Shown: positions 7,037-13,562 of the stretch, in pieces | Layout: every line of letters starts with the position of its first letter | How positions within the stretch are numbered: the stretch's first letter is position 1 | Assembly: GCA_937893155.1 (NCBI GenBank) | Contig: CALBGU010000021.1 | Span: 1-14,569 of the forward strand | DNA from: an uncultured Treponema sp. | Lineage (GTDB): Bacteria > Spirochaetota > Spirochaetia > Treponematales > Treponemataceae | Length of the DNA: 14,569 bases | Direction: 5' to 3' | Translations under genes and position numbers: made by a program | The notes under the pieces: generated by a model | What the model saw: only the letters and a program-made list of their open reading frames with translations | Told to the model about the DNA's origin: nothing | Databases searched by the model: none

Positions 7037-7855
7037 TCACCATTCGTCGCGCGCATCTAGCGAAAGGGAGGGCGCGATGTAATATTCGACGGCGTTTTTT
7101 TCGCAGGAAACGCGCGCATATTCTGCCAGAGACGGCGTTTTGGCGTATTCGACGGCAAAAACGTGCAAGCCTGCCGAGCGAGCGCGCAAAAGATAGCCAA
7201 GGCGTTCGCTGGTAATCGTGGATTTCTGTTTTGCAAATCGTTCGGTGCGGTAGTTTTGTACGCGGGTAAAAACGCTTTCTTGGCAAATGCCGTACAAAAA
7301 ATCCTGCATACCGTTGCGAATCAAAAAATCTACGAACACATCGCCGCTGTTTATGATGATTTTCTTTCCGTATTTTTGCAATGCGGTTATTATTGCCGTC
7401 AATCCATAAAAAATATCGTCGCTTCTAAACTCCGTGTACACGTCAAAGTTGTCCAGAAAAAAGCCGTCTGCGCCTTTGCTGACGCACGTTTCGGCAATCT
7501 TTAGAATATGCTCCTGCCATTCTTTTTGGCTCACGTCAACCCAAAACTCGTCCTGCCAATGCTCATACGGAGCGAGCGTCAAATGCGAAAAATCATCAAA
7601 AGAGGCTCTCCACGTTTCAAGCGAGCCGACATTGATGTACGAAAAAATCTCGTGTGCATTTGTATGCAGGTGCGAAATATCATCAGCCGAAAGCGAACTC
7701 TCTTCTGAATCCAACACCGCGAGCGTTTTTTCGCTTTTTGCGTCCAAAACTGCCAAAATGGTTTCGCGGTCTGCGCCGATGTACACGCCGAAGTCGCGCG
7801 CAAAAAGGGCGGAGGACAACACAAAAGCCAAAACAAAAAAAAGGTGGTTTTTCAT
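7037..7855 (-). CDS. Secreted GH114/TM1410-like TIM-barrel glycosidase-like protein
   Basis: 272 aa. The first ~19 residues form a signal peptide (MKNHLFF then a hydrophobic core, with likely cleavage after ALFA), so the product is exported. The mature part resembles the GH114 / TM1410 family, whose best known member is an endo-alpha-1,4-polygalactosaminidase: YINVGSLETWR (73-83), GADGFFLDNFDVYTE (128-142, with the barrel-strand Asp), IIINSGD (166-172), CQESVF (191-196) and HVFAVEYA (231-238), the expected acidic residues at strand ends. Substrate is unknown. The start at 7855 is chosen for the signal peptide; a TTG-started frame goes back to 7897 without a ribosome site. No Shine-Dalgarno precedes the ATG; instead a -10 box ends 6 nt before it, pointing to a leaderless mRNA. 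It converges with rmlD. Confidence 0.75.
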   Translation of the reverse strand: MKNHLFFVLAFVLSSALFARDFGVYIGADRETILAVLDAKSEKTLAVLDSEESSLSADDISHLHTNAHEIFSYINVGSLETWRASFDDFSHLTLAPYEHWQDEFWVDVSQKEWQEHILKIAETCVSKGADGFFLDNFDVYTEFRSDDIFYGLTAIITALQKYGKKIIINSGDVFVDFLIRNGMQDFLYGICQESVFTRVQNYRTERFAKQKSTITSERLGYLLRARSAGLHVFAVEYAKTPSLAEYARVSCEKNAVEYYIAPSLSLDARDEW

Positions 7856-7861
7856 ACAAAA

Positions 7862-7870
7862 AGTATAGCA
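7862..7870 (-). promoter_or_regulatory. Extended -10 promoter of the GH114-like gene
   Basis: Minus-strand TGCTATACT forms an extended -10, with TATACT at 7862-7867. Only 6 nt (TTTTGT) separate it from the ATG at 7855, so the predicted start of transcription is the A of the ATG. No good -35 is seen at 16-18 bp, as is common for extended -10 promoters. Confidence 0.5.
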
Positions 7871-7894
7871 CAAAACTAAAAGAATGTATGCTTG

Positions 7895-7927
7895 CAAAAA
7901 AAAGATTCCCGCAGTATGTGCGGGAAT
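7895..7927 (-). terminator. Rho-independent terminator of the zinc operon
   Basis: On the minus strand a perfect 9-bp stem (ATTCCCGCA / TGCGGGAAT, 7905-7927) with a 5-nt loop is followed by C and eight T (7896-7904). It lies 26 bp after the znuA-like stop and immediately before the promoter of the next gene. Confidence 0.85.
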
Positions 7928-7934
7928 GACAGAA
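7904..7934. repeat. REP-like dyad repeat, intact copy
   Basis: GATTCCCGCA-loop-TGCGGGAATGACAG. It has the same arms, orientation and right-hand flank (GACAGAAA) as the degenerate copy at 5926-5953. The same hairpin serves as the terminator of the zinc operon on the minus strand. The ATTCCC...GGGAAT design is shared with repeat families such as neisserial dRS3; any relation here is only by resemblance. Confidence 0.6.
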
Positions 7935-7953
7935 AAATTTTAGTGCGGAAAAA

Positions 7954-8943
7954 TCAGTTCAGCGCGGCGGCAAGCGCGTCCAGATTTTTGGACATTGCGC
8001 CTTCATACGTTGTGCCTTTTTTGATGTCGCGGCTGGTGGTGGATTGCAGTGAATCGAGCGTGATGATTTTCACGTCTTTTGCCTTTGCTGTCTGAATGAT
8101 TGTTTTTGCAATGCGCCCGTTGCTGCTTTCAATCTGGCAGACTGCGCTTAAGCCCAGTTCGTTGAGCTTTTTGGCAAGAAACGCGATTGTTTCAAAACTC
8201 GCTTCTGTTTCCGCCGAGCACCCGACGAACGCCGCAAAATAGCGCAAACCGTAATCGTCTGCAAGGTATCGGAACGGGAATCGGTCGCCAAAAAGCACCG
8301 TTTTTGTGTGCGCATTGTTGACCGTTGCGCTGTATTTTTTGTCCAATGCGTCAAGGCGTCTGCAATAGGCTTCGGCATTTGCTGTATAGATGCGTGCGTG
8401 TGCTGAATCGGCTTTTGCGATTTGTGCGGCGATTTCTTTGACCAAAATCTGTGCGTTTCGGAGCGAAAGCCACACGTGTTCGTCGTATTCTGCTTCTTCT
8501 TCGCCGTCTTCGCTTTCTTCTTCCTCTTCGGCTTGCATTCCTTCAACGATTTCTTCTTCGCGCACCTTGTCGCCCAACGCCTCGAGCAAATTGACCACGC
8601 GCATATTTTTGTTTCGCGCATTTTTGAGCGCATCTGAAACCCATTTGTCGCTTTCTCCGCCCACATACACGAACACATCGCAATCCGAGATTTGTGCGAT
8701 GTCCTGCACGGTCGGCTGGTAGCTGTGCAAATCTACGCCGTTATCCAAAAGCAGCGTTATGTGTGCGTCGGCGCTGTTTTCGCCGAGGATTTCGCGCACC
8801 CAATCATATTCTGGGAAAATCGTGGTTACAATCTTGAGCGAAGCAGATTTTTGCTGCTTTTTTGCTTTCGCTGTTGCAAATGTTGCACCAAAAAACAAAG
8901 TGATAACGGCAAGTGCCGCCAAAAAAATCTTATTCTTAGTCAT
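7954..8943 (-). CDS. ZnuA/TroA-family metal ABC transporter substrate-binding protein
   Basis: 329 aa, with an N-terminal signal peptide (hydrophobic 5-24) and a cluster A-I binding-protein fold. It would capture Zn2+ (or Mn2+) outside the membrane and pass it to an ABC permease. Visible: IVTTIFPEYDWVREI (38-52), GVDLHSYQP (69-77, ligand His73), DEHVWLS (154-160, ligand His156), FGDRFPFRYL (218-227), where many relatives have a His ligand and this protein has Asp220, and ITLDSL (294-299). Between the first two lobes, residues 128-155 form a strongly acidic loop (EEEEESEDGEEEAEYDE) in the place where ZnuA proteins often have a His-rich loop. It ends a unit that starts with a Fur-family regulator, supporting zinc. 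The permease and ATPase genes are not in the window. An AGGTG ribosome site precedes the ATG. Confidence 0.88.
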   Translation of the reverse strand: MTKNKIFLAALAVITLFFGATFATAKAKKQQKSASLKIVTTIFPEYDWVREILGENSADAHITLLLDNGVDLHSYQPTVQDIAQISDCDVFVYVGGESDKWVSDALKNARNKNMRVVNLLEALGDKVREEEIVEGMQAEEEEESEDGEEEAEYDEHVWLSLRNAQILVKEIAAQIAKADSAHARIYTANAEAYCRRLDALDKKYSATVNNAHTKTVLFGDRFPFRYLADDYGLRYFAAFVGCSAETEASFETIAFLAKKLNELGLSAVCQIESSNGRIAKTIIQTAKAKDVKIITLDSLQSTTSRDIKKGTTYEGAMSKNLDALAAALN

Positions 8944-8968
8944 AAAAACACCTGTACTTGTAAAAAAA

Positions 8969-9360
8969 TTATGCTATTGATTTTTCATCAAGGCATGCTG
9001 TCAAAGCGGCTTCGATTTGAGATTTATCATAGCCTTTTCCAATAAAGACGCTTTGATTTTCTCTGTCACCAAATTCGTTGTCCCACTGTTGCTTAACATC
9101 TGGATTATTTTCCAAAATGTTTTCTTTTTGCTCAGCACTCAAAGCCGCAATCCAGTAGGATACTTCGGTAACGGAAGAATTTCGTCCTGCTTGTTCAAAA
9201 AGCTGCACATCGGCATCTGCGTCTGTGCTTCTAAAAATCGGGGAACGAGGCTGAAAATCGCGGATTATCGCTTCAACTTCGCAAAGTTGATGTTCTGAAA
9301 GCAAATCACTCTTGTTCAAAACGATAAAAATGGCTTTTTGAAATTGCGTGTGCTCAAAAA
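8969..9360 (-). pseudogene. Remnant of a CobW/ZNG1-family GTPase (zinc chaperone)
   Basis: The reading frame shows C-terminal parts of a CobW-family G3E GTPase: VLNKSDLLSEHQLCEVEAIIRDFQPRSP (the G4 NKxD motif and what follows), then LFEQAGRNSSVTEVSYWIAAL and the end EFGDRENQSVFIGKGYD. The first ~150-200 residues, with the P-loop GxxGxGKTT and the CxCC metal motif, are absent. Between QPRSPIF and LFEQAGR a further stretch usual in the family (roughly 80 or more residues) is also missing, though the frame is preserved. No Met codon and no ribosome site occur in the remnant. Homology begins directly after the TGA of the upstream 98-aa gene; the frame open further upstream is antisense-free but out of frame with that gene and meaningless. 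Its place in a zur operon fits zinc chaperones of this family. A collapsed assembly is the other explanation. Confidence 0.8.
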
Positions 9361-9657
9361 TCAAAAAGACAGCTTTACTTTGTCGGTGATGAGCGTTCTT
9401 AAAAGGACGTTCTTGGTTTCCTTTTTTTGTGTAGAAGCGGAAAAAAGAACAGGTGCACACACTGCGGCAAATCCCGCCGAAGCACAAAGTGACAGCCGTG
9501 CATTGTGCGCAATGTGAATCACTGCACAAATCGGGCAATCTGTGCCGGAGCAATCGTGGTCAGCGTGAAAAAAATCGAATGACAACAGCGACAGCAACAA
9601 CACCGCTATGATGAATGCGCAGGTTTGCGAGAGAAAAAAACGATGAGCCTTATTCAT
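9361..9657 (-). CDS. 98-aa membrane protein with a His/Cys metal-binding-like loop, in the zinc operon
   Basis: I do not know a named family. The protein has a first hydrophobic segment (about 11-29), then a loop HADHDCSGTDCPIC (31-44) that gives H-x2-H-x-C-x4-C-x2-C, a second hydrophobic region (about 55-75), and a basic end KVKLSF. The His/Cys loop sits just after a membrane segment or uncleaved signal, so it probably faces outside the cytoplasm and could bind zinc or another soft metal. The start at 9657 is supported by AGGGAG at good spacing and overlaps the zur stop by 8 nt, so translation is likely coupled. It is followed by the cobW remnant and the metal-binding protein. Context and residues together suggest a role in zinc sensing or handling; that is inference. 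Confidence 0.75.
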   Translation of the reverse strand: MNKAHRFFLSQTCAFIIAVLLLSLLSFDFFHADHDCSGTDCPICAVIHIAHNARLSLCASAGFAAVCAPVLFSASTQKKETKNVLLRTLITDKVKLSF

Positions 9658-10078
9658 CGATTTCTCCCTGACACGCCGCGCACGTTCCATAAAAAACTGT
9701 GCGGAATGGATTGAGCGCAATCCCGTGCTGTTGCTGCAAATGCTGCTGCAAATGTTCCAATTCAGAGCAGTCAAGATGAATCAATTTTCCGCATTTTTCG
9801 CATTTGATGTGAAAATGCTCTTTTTCCGCGCCGCCGTTTTCGCACTCGCCGCCGATGTATTGAAAACACGCCGCGCTTTTATCGTCAATAAAATATTTGA
9901 CCACACTGCCGTCTGCCACGAATTTTTCCAGCTGCCGATAAATCGTCGCCACGCCGAGCGGGCAATTTTGGTGCAAAAAATGCAGCCGAACTTCATCGAC
10001 CGTAAAATGTGCGCCGTTTGTGCTTTTTAGAAATGACAAAACCAAATCCTGCTGTTTTGTTTTGTATCCCGTTTTCAT
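9650..10078 (-). CDS. Fur-family transcriptional regulator, probably Zur
   Basis: 142 aa, the usual Fur-family length. The N-terminal winged helix has the DNA-reading segment PLGVATIYRQLEKFVADG (40-57). The dimerisation domain has EKEHFHIKCEKCGKLIHLDC (85-104), giving His88, His90, Cys93 and Cys96, and a second pair TCAAC (Cys133, Cys136); the two CxxC pairs form the structural zinc site of the family. The metal sensed cannot be read from sequence alone. Zur is favoured because the gene leads a unit ending in a ZnuA-type protein and containing a CobW-type remnant. The start at 10078 is chosen because the helix region begins there; a frame extending to 10174 crosses the promoter. A perfect Fur-type dyad overlaps its own promoter, so autorepression is likely. 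Confidence 0.88.
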   Translation of the reverse strand: MKTGYKTKQQDLVLSFLKSTNGAHFTVDEVRLHFLHQNCPLGVATIYRQLEKFVADGSVVKYFIDDKSAACFQYIGGECENGGAEKEHFHIKCEKCGKLIHLDCSELEHLQQHLQQQHGIALNPFRTVFYGTCAACQGEIDE

Positions 10079-10103
10079 ACAATGACTGTTCCTGTCTTCA
10101 AAA

Positions 10104-10120
10104 TTGATAACCGTTATCAA
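10104..10120. promoter_or_regulatory. Fur/Zur-type operator
   Basis: TTGATAACCGTTATCAA is a 17-bp perfect dyad around one central base, of the 7-1-7 kind seen in Fur-family boxes. It starts directly next to the -10 box of zur and covers the predicted start site near 10114, so bound repressor would block transcription of the whole zinc operon. Confidence 0.75.
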
Positions 10121-10147
10121 ATTATAGCATTGCAGGGAAAATGTCAA
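10121..10147 (-). promoter_or_regulatory. zur operon promoter
   Basis: Minus-strand TATAAT (10121-10126) is preceded by TGC, making a perfect extended -10. TTGACA (10142-10147) lies 15 bp upstream, a perfect but slightly close -35. The predicted leader is about 36 nt and has an AGGA site. Confidence 0.7.
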
Positions 10148-10181
10148 GCCGAAAAGAGTGCAGGGGGAGTGCAAATAAAAG

Positions 10182-10207
10182 AAAAAAGCGCAAGAGAAAC
10201 CGCTTTT
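10182..10207 (-). terminator. Probable terminator after cobU
   Basis: On the minus strand AAAAGCG and CGCTTTT form a 7-bp stem around a 10-nt loop, followed by a run of T up to 10182. It lies about 34 bp after the cobU stop. The stem is modest and the loop large, so strength is uncertain. Confidence 0.55.
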
Positions 10208-10240
10208 GAACGTGCGAAATTTTTTTTCGGTGTCGGAGCG

Positions 10241-10909
10241 CTATTCTTTTACGGGAACGGGGATTCCTGCAACGATTTGCACGACGTTTTCGCATTTTTC
10301 TGCCCAGCTGTTGCACGCCGACGCAAGCGTTTGCATAAAAATGAGCAGGTCGGTGGAGAAGGGGATTTCGGAGCCATCGGGGGCGATAAACGTCTGCGGC
10401 TCAAGGAAAATATCGGGGCTGACAACGATAAAATGGCGCGCTTGTGCGGCAAGGAAATCAAGTGAATGTACGATTTTTTGTGCCACGCCGTCAGCAAAAA
10501 CGGTTACGGACGCAGACAGATTTGCCGCACCCGATGCCGTGGATTTGATTTTGCCACTGGAAGCGTAATTGGTGTTTGTGTCGTCGCGCTCGATTGCGAT
10601 GGGAGATGTGGGGGTGCTAAAAAGCTCGTTGGCGCACAGATTTCCCAAATCTTCAAGAAGAACGACGCCGTTTTTTTGCGGCAGCGTCAGTTTTTTGAGA
10701 TTTTTTGTCTGTTCGATTGTTTCAAATCCTTTGCCTGCGCGCATATTTTTGTGTTTTTCTATCCGTTCTGCCGTGTCTCCGCCCGATTCCTTGTCGAGCG
10801 TGGCAACGTAAAAAAGCGGGAGTTGTTCCGTTTGTGCTAATTCGAGCGCGATTTTTTCTGCATACGCGCTTTTTCCTGAGGCTTCGCCGCCAGTTATCAA
10901 AAAATTCAT
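10241..10909 (-). CDS. cobU: Bifunctional adenosylcobinamide kinase / adenosylcobinamide-phosphate guanylyltransferase CobU
   Basis: 222 aa, somewhat longer than the E. coli/Salmonella type (about 180 aa). CobU phosphorylates adenosylcobinamide and then attaches GMP, making AdoCbi-GDP for the nucleotide-loop pathway. Seen: P-loop GGEASGKSAYAE (7-18), FYVATLD (33-39), RIEKHKNMR (49-57) with His53 in the place of the guanylylated His, and VLLEDLGNLCANELF (83-97). A Ser/Thr/Asn-rich insert of about 35 residues (about 98-135) accounts for the extra length. The start at 10909 overlaps the cobT stop as ATGA, and GGAGG inside the end of cobT serves as its ribosome site. It is the last gene of cbiA-cobT-cobU. 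CobS and CbiB, needed to complete the loop pathway, are not in the window. Confidence 0.88.
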   Translation of the reverse strand: MNFLITGGEASGKSAYAEKIALELAQTEQLPLFYVATLDKESGGDTAERIEKHKNMRAGKGFETIEQTKNLKKLTLPQKNGVVLLEDLGNLCANELFSTPTSPIAIERDDTNTNYASSGKIKSTASGAANLSASVTVFADGVAQKIVHSLDFLAAQARHFIVVSPDIFLEPQTFIAPDGSEIPFSTDLLIFMQTLASACNSWAEKCENVVQIVAGIPVPVKE

Positions 10910-11985
10910 CGTTTGTATGCCTCCACTTGTATATCGTTGAATGTCGCCATCGTTTTGTACACGCTCAAAGCCATATCGAGCAACGGCATTGCCGCAACTG
11001 CGCCCGTGCCTTCTCCGAGGTGCATTTGTGCGCTGATGAACGGACGTTTTTTGAGTGCCGAAAACACTTTTTTGACCGCAGGCTCGGAACTGCTGTGCGT
11101 GGCAAGAAAAAAATCTGCGCAATTGGGGCACAATCGCGCGGCAAGGAGCGCGGAAACCGCCGAGATAAATCCGTCGATGAGCACGGGCGTTTTTTCCGCC
11201 GCCGCTCCCACGAAAAAGCCCGTCATTGCCGCGATGTCAAGTCCGCCGACCTTGCAAAGCACGTCAATCGGGTCGGATTTGTCGGGATTTCGTCTCTCAA
11301 GTCCCTCGCGTATCACGCGGATTTTTGTCTGCAAACCTGCGTTGGTAAGCCCCGCTCCGCGCCCTGTAACCGCTTCGACCGAGAGCGAAAGCAGAGCGCA
11401 CACAACCGCCGTGCTGGTAGTCGTGTTGCCGATGCCCATTTCGCCTGTTGCCAAAAGCGAAAATCCTTTTTGCACGAGCGTTTTTGCAAAAAAAGCCCCT
11501 CGCAAAAAAGTCTGGCAGGCTTCTTCCCGCGTCATTGCGTCTTCTTTGAGAAAATCCGCCGTGCCGCGCCGAACGCAAATACAGTTCATTTTTTTGTGCG
11601 TGATAGCGCGCAATAACCCTGCGTCCACTGGAAAAACGGTTGCCCGCGCGATTTTTGCCATCGTGCAGACGCTTGTTTTGCCTGTGCACATATTTTCTGC
11701 CACGATTGCCGACACTTCTTGCCCCGTCTGCGAAACGCCCTCGGCAACGATTCCGTTATCGGCGCAAAAAACCGCAACGGCTTTTCGGGAAATATCGGGA
11801 ATTACGCGCCCCTCGGCCGCGGCAATGCTGCTTACGGCATTTTCCAACAGCCCTAGTCCGCTGAGTGGGTGCGCCACGGAATCCCAGCGCTGCTCGGAAA
11901 GCGACTTTATTTTTTTGTCGCTGGCAGACACGGACGCGATAATGGATTTGATTTTCTGTTCATAAACGCCTTCGATTATGCTCAT
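10906..11985 (-). CDS. cobT: Nicotinate-nucleotide:dimethylbenzimidazole phosphoribosyltransferase CobT
   Basis: 359 aa, the usual length. CobT activates the lower ligand of cobalamin by making alpha-ribazole phosphate from nicotinate mononucleotide and a base. Seen: VFCADNGIVAEGVSQTGQEV (72-91), ATGEMGIGNTTTSTAV (179-194), TGRGAGL (207-213), LIDGFISAVSALLA (269-282), THSSSEPAVKKV (296-307) and HLGEGTGA (322-329), with Glu325 at the place of the catalytic Glu. The start at 11985 has AGGAG upstream and overlaps the cbiA stop as ATGA. The base actually used may be dimethylbenzimidazole or another benzimidazole; sequence does not tell. It is translationally coupled with both neighbours. Confidence 0.95.
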   Translation of the reverse strand: MSIIEGVYEQKIKSIIASVSASDKKIKSLSEQRWDSVAHPLSGLGLLENAVSSIAAAEGRVIPDISRKAVAVFCADNGIVAEGVSQTGQEVSAIVAENMCTGKTSVCTMAKIARATVFPVDAGLLRAITHKKMNCICVRRGTADFLKEDAMTREEACQTFLRGAFFAKTLVQKGFSLLATGEMGIGNTTTSTAVVCALLSLSVEAVTGRGAGLTNAGLQTKIRVIREGLERRNPDKSDPIDVLCKVGGLDIAAMTGFFVGAAAEKTPVLIDGFISAVSALLAARLCPNCADFFLATHSSSEPAVKKVFSALKKRPFISAQMHLGEGTGAVAAMPLLDMALSVYKTMATFNDIQVEAYKR

Positions 11986-13451
11986 AGTGAAAAATCTCCT
12001 GCAGGAATGGATTTTCGGTGCTTTTTTGGACAAACAGAACATTTGGTGCGCAAAACGGAACGCATTTTTTGAAAACGAGCGGCGGCTTCAACAAAATTTT
12101 TTGCAAAATTAGGATTGCTCAAAAAATACAAATGCGGAAATCCTGCCCACACATTCAGCGTTTGAGAAAACGGCGGCAGAGCGGGCGTTTCATCGAATTG
12201 CTCCGAAATAACGCACGCCCATTTTTTTCCGCTGGGTTTTTCGGCGGTGCAGGCAGTTCCGTTTTCGCTTGTGTCAAAATAATGGAATTCGTGCGCTTTT
12301 ATCTCTTCGCCAGCGGTGCACAAAAGCGTGTCTTTTTCGGCGCGGACGGTTGCGTATCCGAATCGGCACAATTTTCCAGTATTGCAGAAAGTGCCTTTGA
12401 GCACGCCGAGCGCTTGCAGATACAAAAATCCGCCGCATTCTGCCAAAACGGGAAGCCCTCCGCGAATGGAACCTCGAATGCTCTCGCACAGGGTGGTGTT
12501 TTCAAAAAGTGCGTCGGGAAACAATTCTGGATAGCCGCCTCCAAGATAGAGCGCGTCGATGCCGTCGGGGAGTTTTTTGTCGTGCAGCGGCGAAAACGTG
12601 ATGATTTGTGCCCCGAATGCGCGGAGTAAATCCAGATTTTCGCGGTAATAAAAGCAGAAAGCCTCGTCTTTTGCCACGGCGATTTTTACGGAAGGGGTGT
12701 TTTTTTGCACGGGAAAAATCGGTTCGGCGGGAACAGAAAGCATCGGCGCATTTTTTGCAGCGGCAATAATTGCGTCGATGTCGATGGTCTTTTCTGCGCT
12801 GTCGGCAAGAATTGCCATTTTTTCGGCTATTGCGCTGTTTTCGCTCGGCACGGAAAGCCCTAAATAGCGGCTTTCAATCGAAAATCGAGCGTCTTTTTTG
12901 AGAAATCCAAAAACTGAGAGCCCGACCTCATTTTCGATGACGGTCTTTAATTCGGCGGCGCGTTCTTCTGTGATGTTGTTCAAAATAACGCCTATAACCC
13001 TGCTGTCGCTTTTCCAGCGCGAAAATCCTGCGAGCAGAGCCGCAATGCTTCGCGCGGATTTTGCGGCATCGACTGCCAGAATAACGGGACAATCAAGCGT
13101 GCGGGCGATGTCGTAGGAACTTGCGCGGTCGCTGTCCACACAAAGCCCGTCGTAAAATCCCATTGCGCCTTCAATAACGGCGATGTCGGCGGTGTATTGC
13201 GAGAAAAGTGCACGGATTTTTTCGCTGCTCAAGAAAAAGCCGTCAAGATTTGCCGATTCTGCGCCTGCTGCACGGTGAAACAGGGGGTCGATAAAATCAG
13301 GACCGCACTTAAAAGCTATCGGGCTGCATTTTTCGCCCTCATTTGCTCGGCGGCGTAGAGCAGCCAAAATGGCGCACGTTACGGTCGTTTTCCCTGCTGC
13401 GCTGGAGGGGGACGCAATCAGTATGCGCGGGATTTTTTTTGTGATTTCCAT
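11982..13451 (-). CDS. cbiA: Cobyrinate a,c-diamide synthase CbiA/CobB
   Basis: 489 aa, in family range. It amidates the a- and c-carboxylates of cobyrinate with glutamine and ATP. The N-terminal synthetase domain has P-loop ASPSSAAGKTTVT (13-25), FKCGPDFIDPLFH (47-59) and VIEGAMGFYDG (92-102). The C-terminal class I-like glutamine amidotransferase domain has ALYLGGGYPE (300-309), LAECGGFLYL (336-345) with nucleophile Cys339, HEFHYFDT (387-394) and FPHLYFLSNP (438-447) with His440. The P-loop has AA where GV is usual. A tail after residue ~465 is basic and holds CSVC (471-474), not usual in the family. The start at 13451 has no Shine-Dalgarno; a promoter -10 ends 6 nt before the ATG. First gene of the operon; I see no cobalamin riboswitch in the 111 bp upstream. 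Confidence 0.93.
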   Translation of the reverse strand: MEITKKIPRILIASPSSAAGKTTVTCAILAALRRRANEGEKCSPIAFKCGPDFIDPLFHRAAGAESANLDGFFLSSEKIRALFSQYTADIAVIEGAMGFYDGLCVDSDRASSYDIARTLDCPVILAVDAAKSARSIAALLAGFSRWKSDSRVIGVILNNITEERAAELKTVIENEVGLSVFGFLKKDARFSIESRYLGLSVPSENSAIAEKMAILADSAEKTIDIDAIIAAAKNAPMLSVPAEPIFPVQKNTPSVKIAVAKDEAFCFYYRENLDLLRAFGAQIITFSPLHDKKLPDGIDALYLGGGYPELFPDALFENTTLCESIRGSIRGGLPVLAECGGFLYLQALGVLKGTFCNTGKLCRFGYATVRAEKDTLLCTAGEEIKAHEFHYFDTSENGTACTAEKPSGKKWACVISEQFDETPALPPFSQTLNVWAGFPHLYFLSNPNFAKNFVEAAARFQKMRSVLRTKCSVCPKKHRKSIPAGDFSL

Positions 13452-13457
13452 ATTTTT

Positions 13458-13486
13458 ATTGTGCCGTATTTTTTTTGCTCGGTCAA
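13458..13486 (-). promoter_or_regulatory. cbiA operon promoter, probably leaderless
   Basis: Minus-strand TTGACC (13481-13486, 5/6 match) and CACAAT (13458-13463, 4/6) lie 17 bp apart. Six nt (AAAAAT) separate the -10 from the ATG, so transcription should begin at the start codon itself. Confidence 0.5.
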
Positions 13487-13562
13487 TTCTTTTGAAAATT
13501 TTGTGCAAAAGCCGTCCATTCGTCTATTGAACGCCGCCGAACTTGAGCAAATGCGCTTGAGA

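Noticed and set aside
9364..9553. Upstream part of the frame that holds the cobW remnant
   Set aside because: It lies inside the 98-aa gene in another frame, shows no CobW-like sequence, and is rich in unlikely Cys/His/Arg runs.
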